This document shows, in pieces, positions 1-7,311 of a DNA stretch of 13,569 nt. The stretch lies in NCBI GenBank assembly GCA_030039615.1, contig JASHVF010000177.1, forward strand, positions 1 through 13,569, read 5' to 3'. A program made the position numbers and the translations under genes. The notes below the pieces were generated by a model. That model was not told where the DNA came from, searched no databases, and was given only the letters and a program-made list of their open reading frames with translations. Numbering within the stretch: position 1 is the first letter of the stretch; each line of letters starts with the position of its first letter. Source of the stretch: Gammaproteobacteria bacterium. GTDB taxonomy: Bacteria > Pseudomonadota > Gammaproteobacteria > Steroidobacterales > Steroidobacteraceae.

Positions 1-135
1 GCAGCCTCCGGCACGAGCGCCACGGCTTCCCGCCCAGGACTAACTGCCGCAGCCTCCGGCACGAGCGCCACGGCTTCCCGCCCAGGACTAACTGCCGCAG
101 CCTCCGGCACGAGCGTTACGGCTTCCCGTCCAGAG
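1..135 (+). repeat. 48-bp tandem repeat, two exact copies plus a diverged partial third
   Basis: Bases 1-48 and 49-96 are identical; 97-135 is a third, partial copy with changes near 116-117, 129 and its end. The array may continue to the left. The period is a multiple of three, and in the frame of the downstream gene each unit reads AASGTSATASRPGLTA, so the repeat is probably a low-complexity N-terminal segment of that protein. Confidence 0.85.
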
Positions 136-876
136 CCGGCCGCTGGCTCCGCAGCGCCGATTCCACCGCCTGTCCCCATGGATCGGGAGTCCATCGCCCG
201 CAACCAGATCATGGAGCGGTATCTCGGCGGCCGACTGCCCGTCAAGGCCGTGACCGATTTCGAGCGCTTTTGCCGCGAGCATCCGGAGCTTCTCGACGAG
301 CTGGGGTTTCCCGATCGGGTGAATGCCGCGCTGCGCCTCCTCGAGGCGAGTGGCAAGCCCGAGCCGTGGCAGGAAGCACCAAAGCCCATCTGGCAACGGC
401 CCGCGGCGATCCTCGGTCTGGCGGCGGTCGCGGCGGTGCTCGCCATCGCGCTCTCGCTGGTCGCCGTCAGCAGCGCGGGCAAGACTCACAAGATCCTCGA
501 GCTGCAGCGGCAGGTCACCGATCGCACGCTCGATGCGGCGACCAGCACGCGCGTGGTCCGCCTGCTGCCGAACCGCACCGGCGCCTCCAACTCGCCCGCC
601 ATCGTGATCGGCGGCGGCGAGGCACAGCTGATCGACTTCCGCATCGACGAGACGCGCTCGCCCTACAAGGAATTTCGCATCACCATCGACCGCGTCGACC
701 AGGGGCGCGTCATGGTCATCGACAACCTGAGCAAGGATTCCAACGGGCACCTGCGGCTCGCGGTCAACAGCTCCGCCTTCGGCCCCGGCAATTACCTGCT
801 GACCATCGAGGGCCTCACGATGCGCCTCGAGCCGCAGCCCGACTCCTGGGTCACGATCGGAGTCGTGCAGCGCTGA
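1..876 (+). CDS. Anti-sigma-like single-pass membrane protein, 5' end outside the window
   Basis: The frame is open from base 1 to the TGA at 874-876. It begins with a 16-residue tandem repeat and a Pro/Ala-rich linker (about codons 1-59). From M at 178 follows a cytoplasmic segment with a YLGGRLP...FERFCREHPELLDEL pattern, resembling the N-terminal helices of anti-sigma factors but without their zinc-binding His/Cys cluster. One hydrophobic helix (ILGLAAVAAVLAIALSLVAV) lies about 80 residues after that M, then an exported domain of about 135 residues. The ATG at 178 is a possible start giving 232 residues, but the bases before it (ccgcctgtcccc) contain no purine-rich ribosome site, so I favour a start upstream of the window. 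No sigma-factor gene is visible, so an anti-sigma role is only a resemblance. Function unknown; that it is a gene is fairly sure. Confidence 0.65.
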   Translation, partial: AASGTSATASRPGLTAAASGTSATASRPGLTAAASGTSVTASRPEPAAGSAAPIPPPVPMDRESIARNQIMERYLGGRLPVKAVTDFERFCREHPELLDELGFPDRVNAALRLLEASGKPEPWQEAPKPIWQRPAAILGLAAVAAVLAIALSLVAVSSAGKTHKILELQRQVTDRTLDAATSTRVVRLLPNRTGASNSPAIVIGGGEAQLIDFRIDETRSPYKEFRITIDRVDQGRVMVIDNLSKDSNGHLRLAVNSSAFGPGNYLLTIEGLTMRLEPQPDSWVTIGVVQR

Positions 877-910
877 TCGCGCCGCGGCGCGGCCTCGAAC
901 CCCCCGCCCG

Positions 911-950
911 CAGCCGCGGATTCCTCGTGGAACGCCCGAGGCCGCGGCTG
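911..950. terminator. GC-rich hairpin between two plus-strand genes, possible terminator
   Basis: CAGCCGCGG (911-919) pairs with CCGCGGCTG (942-950), and CCTCG (923-927) pairs with CGAGG (937-941), with a 3-nt bulge and a 9-nt loop. It lies 35 bp after the stop of the upstream gene. There is no following T-tract, so intrinsic termination is doubtful; it may be a structured 3' end or chance in GC-rich DNA. Confidence 0.3.
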
Positions 951-990
951 GTCGAAGCATCGACACCAAGAACCATAGCGCGCGCAGTCA

Positions 991-1656
991 ATGCTCTCTC
1001 CGGGTCAGCGATGGGCCGTTGCCGGCGGAATCGCTGGTGCGCACTTCGTTGCGATCTCGCTGTTGCTGATGAGCGGCACGCTCACCGCGATTCACGAGGA
1101 TGCGGTGCCGTTCGAAGTCTCGCTGCGGGAGCTCCCCGCACACCGCATTTCGCGGCCATCGCCCTCGCAAGCGGCGCCGCGCCGCGGTGCGGTGCCTAAG
1201 TCGGGGGCTGCTGATCGCGCCCCGGAGGCTGCGGCCTCCGCCATCACCCCGCCGGCGCGAGAGTGGGGCCCCATGGACTGGGAATCCGCCGCCGGCATCG
1301 CCGCCGCCGACGTGCTGCGCGACCTGGTGAAGGGCGAAATGCGCCACTGCGACGATTCGCCCGAGCGCGACCCCTGGCTGCCTCCCTGCAGGAAGCATTA
1401 CGGCAGGTTCGAGTGGAGCGCGCAGCCCCAGCGTGCCGGCTTCGACAACGGGATCCCGTACCTGCGACTCGGCCGCCAATGCATCCTGTCGCTCGGCATG
1501 TTCGGTTGCGCGCTCGGCGCGCCGCGGACGAACGACAAACTGTTCGTCGACCTGAGAGATCCCGATCGCGATCGCAGCTCGGTTGCCGACGTCGGCGACA
1601 TCAATCAGCCCGTCGACGCTGCGCCGCAGCTGCGCAGCGTAGTGCTGAAGCCCTAA
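991..1656 (+). CDS. Membrane-anchored protein of unknown function
   Basis: 221 residues. The N-terminus has one hydrophobic segment (about residues 9-31, VAGGIAGAHFVAISLLLMSG) followed by a Pro/Ala/Arg-rich stretch (about 45-90), a layout like TonB-type anchors or an uncleaved signal anchor. The rest (about 93-221) is a soluble, probably periplasmic domain with four cysteines in HCDD, PPCRK, RQCIL and MFGCALG contexts that could form disulphides. No known domain recognised. The ATG at 991 has no clear ribosome site (cgcgcgcagtca precedes it), so the start is the least certain part. The stop codon overlaps the stop of the minus-strand gene: CTAA at 1653-1656 serves as TAA on plus and TAG on minus. 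Confidence 0.65.
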   Translation: MLSPGQRWAVAGGIAGAHFVAISLLLMSGTLTAIHEDAVPFEVSLRELPAHRISRPSPSQAAPRRGAVPKSGAADRAPEAAASAITPPAREWGPMDWESAAGIAAADVLRDLVKGEMRHCDDSPERDPWLPPCRKHYGRFEWSAQPQRAGFDNGIPYLRLGRQCILSLGMFGCALGAPRTNDKLFVDLRDPDRDRSSVADVGDINQPVDAAPQLRSVVLKP

Positions 1657-2324
1657 CGGGCGGCGGAAAGACTCTGCAAGTGCGCCGCGCCCAACGCCGG
1701 CAGCGCCGAGAGCAGAAGAATTCCGCTCCAGAAGTCGAAGCTATCGGGGGCGTCCAGGCCGAACGCGCCCGGGCCTGCCGTCGCCAGGCGAGCCGTGAGG
1801 GTCAGCAGGCCATAGAGAAGCGGACCGCCGATCAGCAGCGCGCCGAACCATCGGCTGCCCGGCGCACGCGCGGCGACCACCACGCGGGACGAGCCGATCA
1901 GCCCGAGCGGTCCGAGAGCACCCGCGATCGTCCCGGCGATCACCGTGATCAGCGCCAGGGTCCCGTCGGCATGGCGGACCACGTGCTCGTGCAGGGCCTC
2001 GCCGTGCGCTCGGACCATGCGCGAGCCGGCGGCAACTGAATCCCAGCAAAGGAAGCTCAGCGGCACGAAGCACAGCAGCATCTCAGGGACGAGAATCCAC
2101 CGGGAGACTTTCAGCTTGTCACCGAACATGCCGTTGATCCTTTCCTTTGCGCCCGCGACGACGCAGCCAAGCGCCCAGCGGAGTGCGTCTTGATCGTTCC
2201 CGAGGTGATCGAGCTCGGCCTGCATCGCCTGCGCCCAGTGGCGCCTGGATTGCGGCAGCAGCCCCCGAGCCACCCTCAGCAGGGCCGCTGCGAGCCGTCG
2301 GCCGGTCGACGGTTGGACTTTCAT
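1653..2324 (-). CDS. Multi-pass membrane protein co-translated with PadR
   Basis: 223 residues from the ATG at 2324. Residues 1-65 are soluble and amphipathic, with the pattern LLPQSRRHWAQAM.AELDH......ALRWALGCV, a sequence type I associate with small membrane proteins encoded next to PadR repressors. About four hydrophobic helices follow: near LLCFVPLSFLCW, ALITVIAGTIAGALGPLGLIG, WFGALLIGGPLLYGLLTLTA, and WSGILLLSALPALGA near the C-terminus. The frame is open further upstream, but the ATG at 2324 overlaps the padR stop as ATGA, the expected arrangement for translational coupling, so I chose it. The gene is probably controlled by the adjacent PadR protein. Specific function unknown; a membrane stress or envelope role is only a guess. 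Confidence 0.75.
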   Translation of the reverse strand: MKVQPSTGRRLAAALLRVARGLLPQSRRHWAQAMQAELDHLGNDQDALRWALGCVVAGAKERINGMFGDKLKVSRWILVPEMLLCFVPLSFLCWDSVAAGSRMVRAHGEALHEHVVRHADGTLALITVIAGTIAGALGPLGLIGSSRVVVAARAPGSRWFGALLIGGPLLYGLLTLTARLATAGPGAFGLDAPDSFDFWSGILLLSALPALGAAHLQSLSAAR

Positions 2325-2635
2325 GCGGGACCCGGACGCGGGGCCGGTGAACGAACGGCCGGCCCAGGGGCGGGGAGCTGCAGCCGCGCAAACGCCATAC
2401 CCTGGGCCGTCAGCCGGTACACATGACGCGCCGGCCGACCGCCGCGCTCGTGGGGCATCCACTTCGAGTCGAGCAGTCCCCGGTCGCTCAGTCGCATCAG
2501 GATCGGATACAGCGTTCCTGATTTCAGGCCGGTCTCACTCGAGAGCTCATAGCCATGACGCCAGACGCGCGGTTGCTGCGTCAGGGCAGCCAGCAGCGTG
2601 AGCGTCTGATCGGAACACCTGCGCTCGCGTGTCAT
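2321..2635 (-). CDS. PadR-family transcriptional repressor
   Basis: 104 residues, the usual size of a compact PadR protein (winged helix plus short tail). Hallmarks: T-L-L-A-A-L at 12-17, the HGYELS motif at 28-33, the signature SGTLYPILMRLSDRGLL at 39-55 (recognition helix and start of the wing), and GGRPARHVYRLTAQG at 65-79. The C-terminal tail (about 88-104) is Pro/Ala-rich. PadR proteins dimerise and usually repress their own operon; ligand unknown. The ATG at 2635 fits the family start; the longer open frame upstream to 2797 is not family-like and would cover the promoter. Its stop overlaps the next gene's start (ATGA). Confidence 0.88.
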   Translation of the reverse strand: MTRERRCSDQTLTLLAALTQQPRVWRHGYELSSETGLKSGTLYPILMRLSDRGLLDSKWMPHERGGRPARHVYRLTAQGMAFARLQLPAPGPAVRSPAPRPGPA

Positions 2636-2642
2636 GGCAATA

Positions 2643-2671
2643 ACTCTACATATGTAGAGTATATGTTGCAA
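2643..2671 (-). promoter_or_regulatory. Candidate padR promoter
   Basis: Read on the minus strand, TTGCAA (2671-2666) and TAGAGT (2648-2643) are separated by 17 bp and act as -35/-10 candidates. The palindromic operator sits in the spacer and -10 region. The distance from the -10 to the ATG (2635) is only 7 bp, so the transcript would be leaderless or nearly so; a start further upstream is possible. Confidence 0.35.
2644..2659. promoter_or_regulatory. Probable PadR operator, perfect 16-bp palindrome
   Basis: CTCTACATATGTAGAG is its own reverse complement. It contains the TACATATGTA core typical of PadR-type operators and ends 9 bp upstream of the padR start codon, overlapping the predicted -10 element. 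This placement suggests autorepression by blocking RNA polymerase. Confidence 0.65.
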
Positions 2672-2741
2672 CTCCACGTCGGCCCGTGCGTGACGAGGGT
2701 CTCCTTTGGGGTGCACGGTCCCGGCGGGCCGGCGGCACTGA

Positions 2742-2770
2742 TTGGCGCTGGCCGACAGTCGCGGTAGGCT
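2742..2770 (+). promoter_or_regulatory. Weak candidate promoter for the zinc-ribbon gene
   Basis: TTGGCG (2742-2747) and TAGGCT (2765-2770) with a 17-bp spacer, 30 bp upstream of the GTG start at 2800. The match to the sigma-70 consensus is modest; included because spacing and position fit and no better candidate is visible. Confidence 0.25.
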
Positions 2771-2799
2771 CTCGAAACCGCTCATGCGGGGAGGCAACC

Positions 2800-3102
2800 G
2801 TGGCCATCAAACGTCCATCGAAGACCCTGGGAACTCCCGTGCGCAGGCAGGTGACCTCACCGGGCCTGAAGCACGTCGACGTCAGGGGAACGCAGCAGAT
2901 GGTCCCGGAAGAGGTGTACGTCGGCTGGCTGTGCAAGAACAAGGCGTGCGCGCGGGTGATTGCCGTTGCGCCTCCGCCGGCCGGGAGCAAGCCGGCTGCG
3001 GCTGAGTCCGACGACCAGCTGGCCGCGATCAAGTGCCCGCATTGCGGCAACGAGGATCTCTACCGCTGGAGCGCCCGGGGCGAGCACAAGTACGCGGGTT
3101 AG
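2800..3102 (+). CDS. Small zinc-ribbon protein of unknown function
   Basis: 100 residues from a GTG at 2800, preceded by a strong ribosome site GGGGAGG (2788-2794) five bases away; this fixes the start even though the frame is open upstream to 2686. Two cysteine pairs are visible: WLCKNKACARV (about residues 47-57) and IKCPHCGNEDLYRW (about 80-93), separated by an Ala/Pro-rich linker. The four cysteines could bind one zinc ion as a zinc ribbon. The N-terminus is basic (IKRPSKTLGTPVRRQ). No catalytic residues or export signal seen; cytoplasmic. It may bind nucleic acid or a protein partner, but nothing in the sequence decides this. It is divergent from padR. Confidence 0.75.
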   Translation: MAIKRPSKTLGTPVRRQVTSPGLKHVDVRGTQQMVPEEVYVGWLCKNKACARVIAVAPPPAGSKPAAAESDDQLAAIKCPHCGNEDLYRWSARGEHKYAG

Positions 3103-3151
3103 GCCCGCTGAGTCGCCGGTCCAGAGATATGCTCCTCAGAGCGGCATTCTG

Positions 3152-4138
3152 CTACCGCAGATCCGGCGGAAGCTGCGGCCTGAATGCGCCGCTCTGGATG
3201 ATTCCGTAACCGATCAGCAAGGCGGTCGACGCGTAGACAATGCGCGGCACCCATTCGGCGACGAGATCGTCGAATCGATTGATTGCCGCTGTCTCGGCTT
3301 CAGAGTAGCGAAACAGCATTTGCGGCAAGGTGCCGCTGGCTTCGCCCGGCCCTATCAGCGCACAGGCGTACGAGTGACCCGGGAATGACAAGGCAGACAC
3401 CGCCTGCGTGAATGACGCTCCCGCTTCGATCCGCGGTTTGATCTGCGCCAGTTGCTTCCTCAGCGTCGGATCGCGGACGGTGCTCAATGCGATCGGCAAA
3501 GCGTCCAGGATCGGCATCCCGGCTTCCAGCAGCAGCGCCAGACTGTCGAAGAAATCCCGCACGTTACGGCGCAGCTGTATCGGGCCGAACAGCGGCAGCA
3601 GCGAGAGGACTCGGGTAAGCGCATCTCGCAACGCTCCAGCCGGCCGCCAGCGCTGCGAGAGTTCCTTGAGGAGATATACAGCTCCGCCCACAGCGATCCA
3701 CGGAAACAGGTATTTCAGGAAGTAGCCTCCCAACGTCAGGGCACCGGTGACAAGGCTCGGCAGGGGCCTGACGAACACGGCGATCACGAGCATGAGCGCC
3801 GGCAGCATCATGCGGGACTTCATCGTCTTGGCGCGCGCCGTCCGTCGCGCGTAGTGATCGGCGAGAAGGTGGTAGGCGCGCGACGGGCTGCCGGACGCCG
3901 TCGCCGCGCGCAGCAGCGATGCCTCGATGGACGTGAACAGGCCGGCGCTCAGTCCCGCGTCGGCGATCCCCAGCCTGAGCAATCTGCGCGTCGCGGCCAG
4001 GCGCGGCTGCTCGCGCGGCGGCAGATGCAACAAACGCAGCGCGTTGTCGAACGGCAGGCCCGCATCTTCCATCGTAGCCAGCTGGGTGAACAGCTCAGCC
4101 CTGAGGCTGAGCCGCATGGGGGTAAGCGTGGCGCCCAA
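3152..4138 (-). CDS. GspF/PilC-like type II secretion F-domain membrane protein
   Basis: 328 residues with two T2SSF-type domains. Domain 1 (about 11-105) contains LATMEDAGLPFDNALRLL; domain 2 (about 190-290) contains FFDSLALLLEAGMPILDALPIA and GPGEASGTLPQML, the classical GspF/PilC motifs. Membrane segments lie at about 109-132, 138-158 and 297-316. In type II secretion and type IV pilus machines this family is the inner-membrane platform that contacts the assembly ATPase. The protein is shorter than typical GspF/PilC (about 400 residues). No ATPase, pseudopilin or secretin gene is visible here, so it looks like an orphan in this window. The start is a TTG at 4138 with a strong ribosome site; the ATG at 4117 has none. 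Confidence 0.85.
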   Translation of the reverse strand: MGATLTPMRLSLRAELFTQLATMEDAGLPFDNALRLLHLPPREQPRLAATRRLLRLGIADAGLSAGLFTSIEASLLRAATASGSPSRAYHLLADHYARRTARAKTMKSRMMLPALMLVIAVFVRPLPSLVTGALTLGGYFLKYLFPWIAVGGAVYLLKELSQRWRPAGALRDALTRVLSLLPLFGPIQLRRNVRDFFDSLALLLEAGMPILDALPIALSTVRDPTLRKQLAQIKPRIEAGASFTQAVSALSFPGHSYACALIGPGEASGTLPQMLFRYSEAETAAINRFDDLVAEWVPRIVYASTALLIGYGIIQSGAFRPQLPPDLR

Positions 4139-4143
4139 GGTCG

Positions 4144-4148
4144 CCTCC
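4144..4148 (-). promoter_or_regulatory. Ribosome binding site that fixes a TTG start
   Basis: On the minus strand GGAGG (cctcc on plus) sits five bases before the TTG at 4138. The internal ATG at 4117 is preceded by gcttaccccc with no such site, so the TTG is the likely initiation codon of the F-domain gene. Confidence 0.6.
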
Positions 4149-4150
4149 GG

Positions 4151-4177
4151 TTGTCATCCTCGGCCTTCCGCTATCAT
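4151..4177 (+). promoter_or_regulatory. Candidate promoter for the lipoprotein gene
   Basis: TTGTCA (4151-4156) and TATCAT (4172-4177) lie in the 69-bp gap between two divergent genes, 30 bp before the ATG at 4208. Both hexamers match the sigma-70 consensus well, but the 15-bp spacer is shorter than usual. Confidence 0.35.
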
Positions 4178-4207
4178 CGTGCCAGGTCGTCAGCCAGGAC
4201 AACTTCG

Positions 4208-4804
4208 ATGGACGCAAACCGCCTGCTGCTGTCGGGTGTTCTCCTCGTGGTCGGCGCGTGCGCGGTGTCCCGGCTCGACCCACTCTCGGTACCGCTCGCC
4301 TACAAGGCCAACCCGAAAAATGCCGGTCTCGTGGGCGGCCTGTCGTGCAACGCGATTTCCCAGGTGCAGGCCGTCGATGCCCGCGCCGAGAAGTCCCTCG
4401 GTGTTCGCACCCACGAGAGCAAGCCTCTCAAGGCAGTGGTGACGGTCGCCGGCGACCCGACGGTGTGGCTGCACGACGGCGTGCAGGAGTTCCTGGCTCA
4501 GAATGCCGTGAGCGTCCAGGGGAGCGGGCCGAAGCTCCTCGTCTCGCTCGACTCGCTGCACACGGTGGAAAGCGTCTGGCACCGCGCCAGCTACGATGCG
4601 CGCATCACGCTCACCGCCGAGCTGCAGAGCCCGGCCGGCAGGACCTGCTGGAAGGAGTCGGTCGAAGGCTCAGGAGGCAGCTACGGCTACGCGGGGAGCG
4701 TCGCCAATTACCAGGAGTCACTCAACGGCGCACTGGATGCCGCCACTACGCACTTCGCCGAGTCGCAGGGCTTCAAGCCAGCGCTGTGTCGCTGTTCCGA
4801 CTGA
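4208..4804 (+). CDS. Predicted outer-membrane lipoprotein, possibly YajG-like
   Basis: 198 residues. The signal sequence ends in a lipobox-like VVGAC with the lipidated cysteine at 18 and Ala at +2, which predicts outer-membrane sorting. The mature part has an order of features that resembles YajG-type lipoproteins: a VDAR segment (about 55-58), a tryptophan and DGVQEFLAQ near the middle, LLVSLDSL, a Y-A-R-I-T-L strand, CWKES, and a C-terminal helix ending in FKPALCRCSD. The YajG comparison is from memory and tentative. The ATG at 4208 has an AGGA site eight bases upstream and starts directly with the signal peptide, so the long open frame before it is not used. It converges on the ABC permease gene with a 14-bp gap. 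Confidence 0.75.
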   Translation: MDANRLLLSGVLLVVGACAVSRLDPLSVPLAYKANPKNAGLVGGLSCNAISQVQAVDARAEKSLGVRTHESKPLKAVVTVAGDPTVWLHDGVQEFLAQNAVSVQGSGPKLLVSLDSLHTVESVWHRASYDARITLTAELQSPAGRTCWKESVEGSGGSYGYAGSVANYQESLNGALDAATTHFAESQGFKPALCRCSD

Positions 4805-4818
4805 CGCCGCGTTCCGCT

Positions 4819-7311
4819 TCACGCTCGCAACGTCCTGAGCGGCGGCTGATTCACCACCGAGCGCGTGGCGAGCCAGCCGCCGCTGGCGACCAGCAGCGCT
4901 CCGCCGGCGATCCCTACGATGCAGGGCACGAGCTCGAACGTATAGCGGAGCTCGAGCCAGCGCGTCGTGAGGTAGTAGGCGGCGAGCGAGGCACCCGCCG
5001 CCGCGATCAGCCCCGAGAGCGTCCCGAGGGTCAGGAACTCCGCCAGCACTCCCTGCACGACCGTGCTGCGGCGTGCGCCCAGCGTGCGCAGCATCGCGCT
5101 CTCGTAACGGCGCTCGTCGCGGCTCGACTGCACCGCGGCGAGCAGCACCGTGAGCCCGGCGAGCAGCGTGAACACGAATACGCTCTGCACCGCGAGCGCT
5201 GCCTTGTCGAGCACGGCGCGCACCTGGTTGAGCAGCTCGTCGATGTCGAAGATCGAGACGCTCGGGAAGCGGTGCGCAAGCTCGGCGAGGGTGCGGGCGG
5301 TGCCGGGCGTGAAATAGGCGCTGGTCATGTAGGTGCCGGCGACATGCTCGAGCACGCCCGGCGCGAACTCGATGAAGAAGTTCGGCCGGAAGGTGTCCCA
5401 CTTCACCTTGCGGATGCTGGCGACCGTGGTTTCGATGGTCTCGCCGCCGATGTCGAACGTGAGGTGGTCGCCAAGTCTCAGGCCGAGCGATTCCTGGAAC
5501 TCGGTCGCGAGCGACACGAGCGGCTTGCCGGCGTCCGCTTCGGTCCACCAGTGACCGGCGACGATGCGATTGTCGGGCCCGAGCTCCGTAGTCCAGGTGA
5601 GGTTCTGCTCGCGGGTCGCGAAGCCCTCCTCCTCGCCGCGGCCGCCGCGACGGCCCTCCTCGATGGGGCGCCCGTTGATGGCGGTGAGTCGGCCGCGGAT
5701 CATCGGCAGCACCCGCGTGGTGCGCGCGCCCAGTGCTTCGACGAAGTGGATGAAGTCATCGCGCTCGGCGGGCGGGATGTTGATGAAGAAGTAATTCGGC
5801 AGGTTAGGCGGCAGCGTGCGCCGCCAGTCGCTGTTGAGGTCGTCGCGGATGATCCCGAGCAGCAGCAGCACCATGATGCCGGTGCCGAAGGCGACGAGCT
5901 GCACCACGCTCTCGGCGCGGCGCCGGCTCAAGTTCGCCACCCCGTAACGCCACGCCACCCCGACGCGCCCGCGCAGCCGCCCGGCGAGCAGCACCAGGGC
6001 GCTGCCGGCGAACGCCAGGATGGCGAGGAACGCCGCGAGTCCCGCCCCGAGATAGAGAAAGAGGTGTCGATCGCGTACCACCCACCAGATGAGGAGGAGT
6101 ACCACCAGCACGGCCGGTCCGAAGGCGAGCAGCACGATCGGCGGCGGCGGACCCACGTCGCGCCGCAGGACGCGCAGCGCCGGCACGCGCTGCAGCTGGA
6201 TGAGGGGCGGCAGTGCGAAGCCCGCGAGCACTGCGATCGCGGTTACGAGTCCCACGGCGAACGGCATGGCGCTCGGCGGCGGGAGCTCGGTGACGGCCAG
6301 CAGTCCGCGAATGGTGCGCAGCAGCCATTCCTGCGCGAGAAAGCCGAGCGCCGCGCCCACGAGCGCGGCGATGAGGGCCAGCGCGAGCAGCTGCAGCACT
6401 GCAACGGCGAGCGTGAAGCCGCGCGTGGCCCCCAGGGTCTTCAGCAGCGCGACCGTGTCGAGGTGCCGATGCACGTAGCGCCGCGCCGCCATCGCCACCG
6501 CGATCGCGCACAACAGCACGCTCACCAGGCTCGCGAGGCTCAGGAAACGCCCGGCACGCTCGACTGCATTACGCACCTGCGGGCTCGCATCCGTGATGTC
6601 GCGCAGCCGCTCACCCGGCTGCTTGTGGTCGGTGAGCCAGGCCTTGAAGTCCTCGATCGCCGGGCGCTCGCCGGCAAAGAGTCCCGCGTAGCTCACCCGG
6701 CTCCCCGGCTGGACGAGCTGCGTGGCAGGCAGATCGGCGGCGTTCATGATGAGGCTCGGCGCGAGCTCGGCGAACGTGCCTCCCTGGTCCGGGCGCGAGA
6801 TGAGCACGCGGGTGACGCGCAACGTGGCCGCACCGATCGAGAGCTCGGTGCCCACCTTGCCGCCGACCGCGGCGAGGAGCTTCGAGGCCGGCCACACCTC
6901 GCCGGGGCCGGGGATGCCCTGCACCGGCGTACCTGGTGCGAACGGCTCGACCGCCGTGAGCAGCCGCCCGCGCAGCGGATAGCCGGCCGTGACGGCCACC
7001 AGATTCGTGAGCTGACTCGCGTCCCCGTTGAAGACCACCGAGAGCGTGCTGCTGGTGCGGGCGGATTTGAGACCGCGCCGCTCGGCCTCGGCGAAATAGG
7101 CCTCGGCGATCGGGCGGGTGGAACCCAGGCGGATGTCGGCTGCCAGCACCGAGCTCGCCTCGAGCGCCACGGCGGCGCTGATCCGCCCGACCAGGAAGCC
7201 GACTCCGGTGAGCGCCGCCACCGCTACGGTGAGAGCGAGCAGCAGCACGCCCAGCTCTCCCGAGCGCCACTCGCGCGACAGCAGCCGCAAGGCCAGACGC
7301 ACGGCCTTCAC
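4819..7311 (-). CDS. ybbP: ABC transporter permease, FtsX/MacB-like, YbbP type
   Basis: 830 residues from a GTG at 7311, close to E. coli YbbP (about 800). Layout: an N-terminal helix (about 20-42), a periplasmic domain (about 45-250), a first FtsX core with three helices (about 255-375, containing VALLKTLGATRG), a central helix bundle (about 392-445 and near 480-500), a second periplasmic domain, and a C-terminal FtsX core (about 700-825, containing SAMLRTLGARRS). The duplicated LLKTLGA / MLRTLGA motifs are the coupling helices expected to touch the ATPase. A charged insert (EEGRRGGRGEEEGF) lies in the second periplasmic domain. GTG and the ATPase's TGA overlap as GTGA, implying coupled translation. 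In E. coli the same pair is also next to tesA. Substrate unknown; export or lipid/lipoprotein handling is inferred from the family. Confidence 0.9.
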   Translation of the reverse strand: MKAVRLALRLLSREWRSGELGVLLLALTVAVAALTGVGFLVGRISAAVALEASSVLAADIRLGSTRPIAEAYFAEAERRGLKSARTSSTLSVVFNGDASQLTNLVAVTAGYPLRGRLLTAVEPFAPGTPVQGIPGPGEVWPASKLLAAVGGKVGTELSIGAATLRVTRVLISRPDQGGTFAELAPSLIMNAADLPATQLVQPGSRVSYAGLFAGERPAIEDFKAWLTDHKQPGERLRDITDASPQVRNAVERAGRFLSLASLVSVLLCAIAVAMAARRYVHRHLDTVALLKTLGATRGFTLAVAVLQLLALALIAALVGAALGFLAQEWLLRTIRGLLAVTELPPPSAMPFAVGLVTAIAVLAGFALPPLIQLQRVPALRVLRRDVGPPPPIVLLAFGPAVLVVLLLIWWVVRDRHLFLYLGAGLAAFLAILAFAGSALVLLAGRLRGRVGVAWRYGVANLSRRRAESVVQLVAFGTGIMVLLLLGIIRDDLNSDWRRTLPPNLPNYFFINIPPAERDDFIHFVEALGARTTRVLPMIRGRLTAINGRPIEEGRRGGRGEEEGFATREQNLTWTTELGPDNRIVAGHWWTEADAGKPLVSLATEFQESLGLRLGDHLTFDIGGETIETTVASIRKVKWDTFRPNFFIEFAPGVLEHVAGTYMTSAYFTPGTARTLAELAHRFPSVSIFDIDELLNQVRAVLDKAALAVQSVFVFTLLAGLTVLLAAVQSSRDERRYESAMLRTLGARRSTVVQGVLAEFLTLGTLSGLIAAAGASLAAYYLTTRWLELRYTFELVPCIVGIAGGALLVASGGWLATRSVVNQPPLRTLRA

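Noticed and set aside
88..969. Minus-strand open frame opposite the first gene
   Set aside because: No domain, no ribosome site, composition of a shadow frame; the plus strand encodes a coherent helix-plus-exported-domain protein.
2636..2797. Longer N-terminus for PadR
   Set aside because: It would read through the palindromic operator and candidate promoter, and PadR proteins start close to the winged helix.
3156..3179. CCGCAG...CTGCGG inverted repeat as a terminator
   Set aside because: It lies inside the coding end of the F-domain gene, is short, and has no T-tract.
3452..4207. Upstream extension of the lipoprotein reading frame
   Set aside because: It is antisense to the F-domain gene, and the signal peptide with lipobox and ribosome site begins at 4208.
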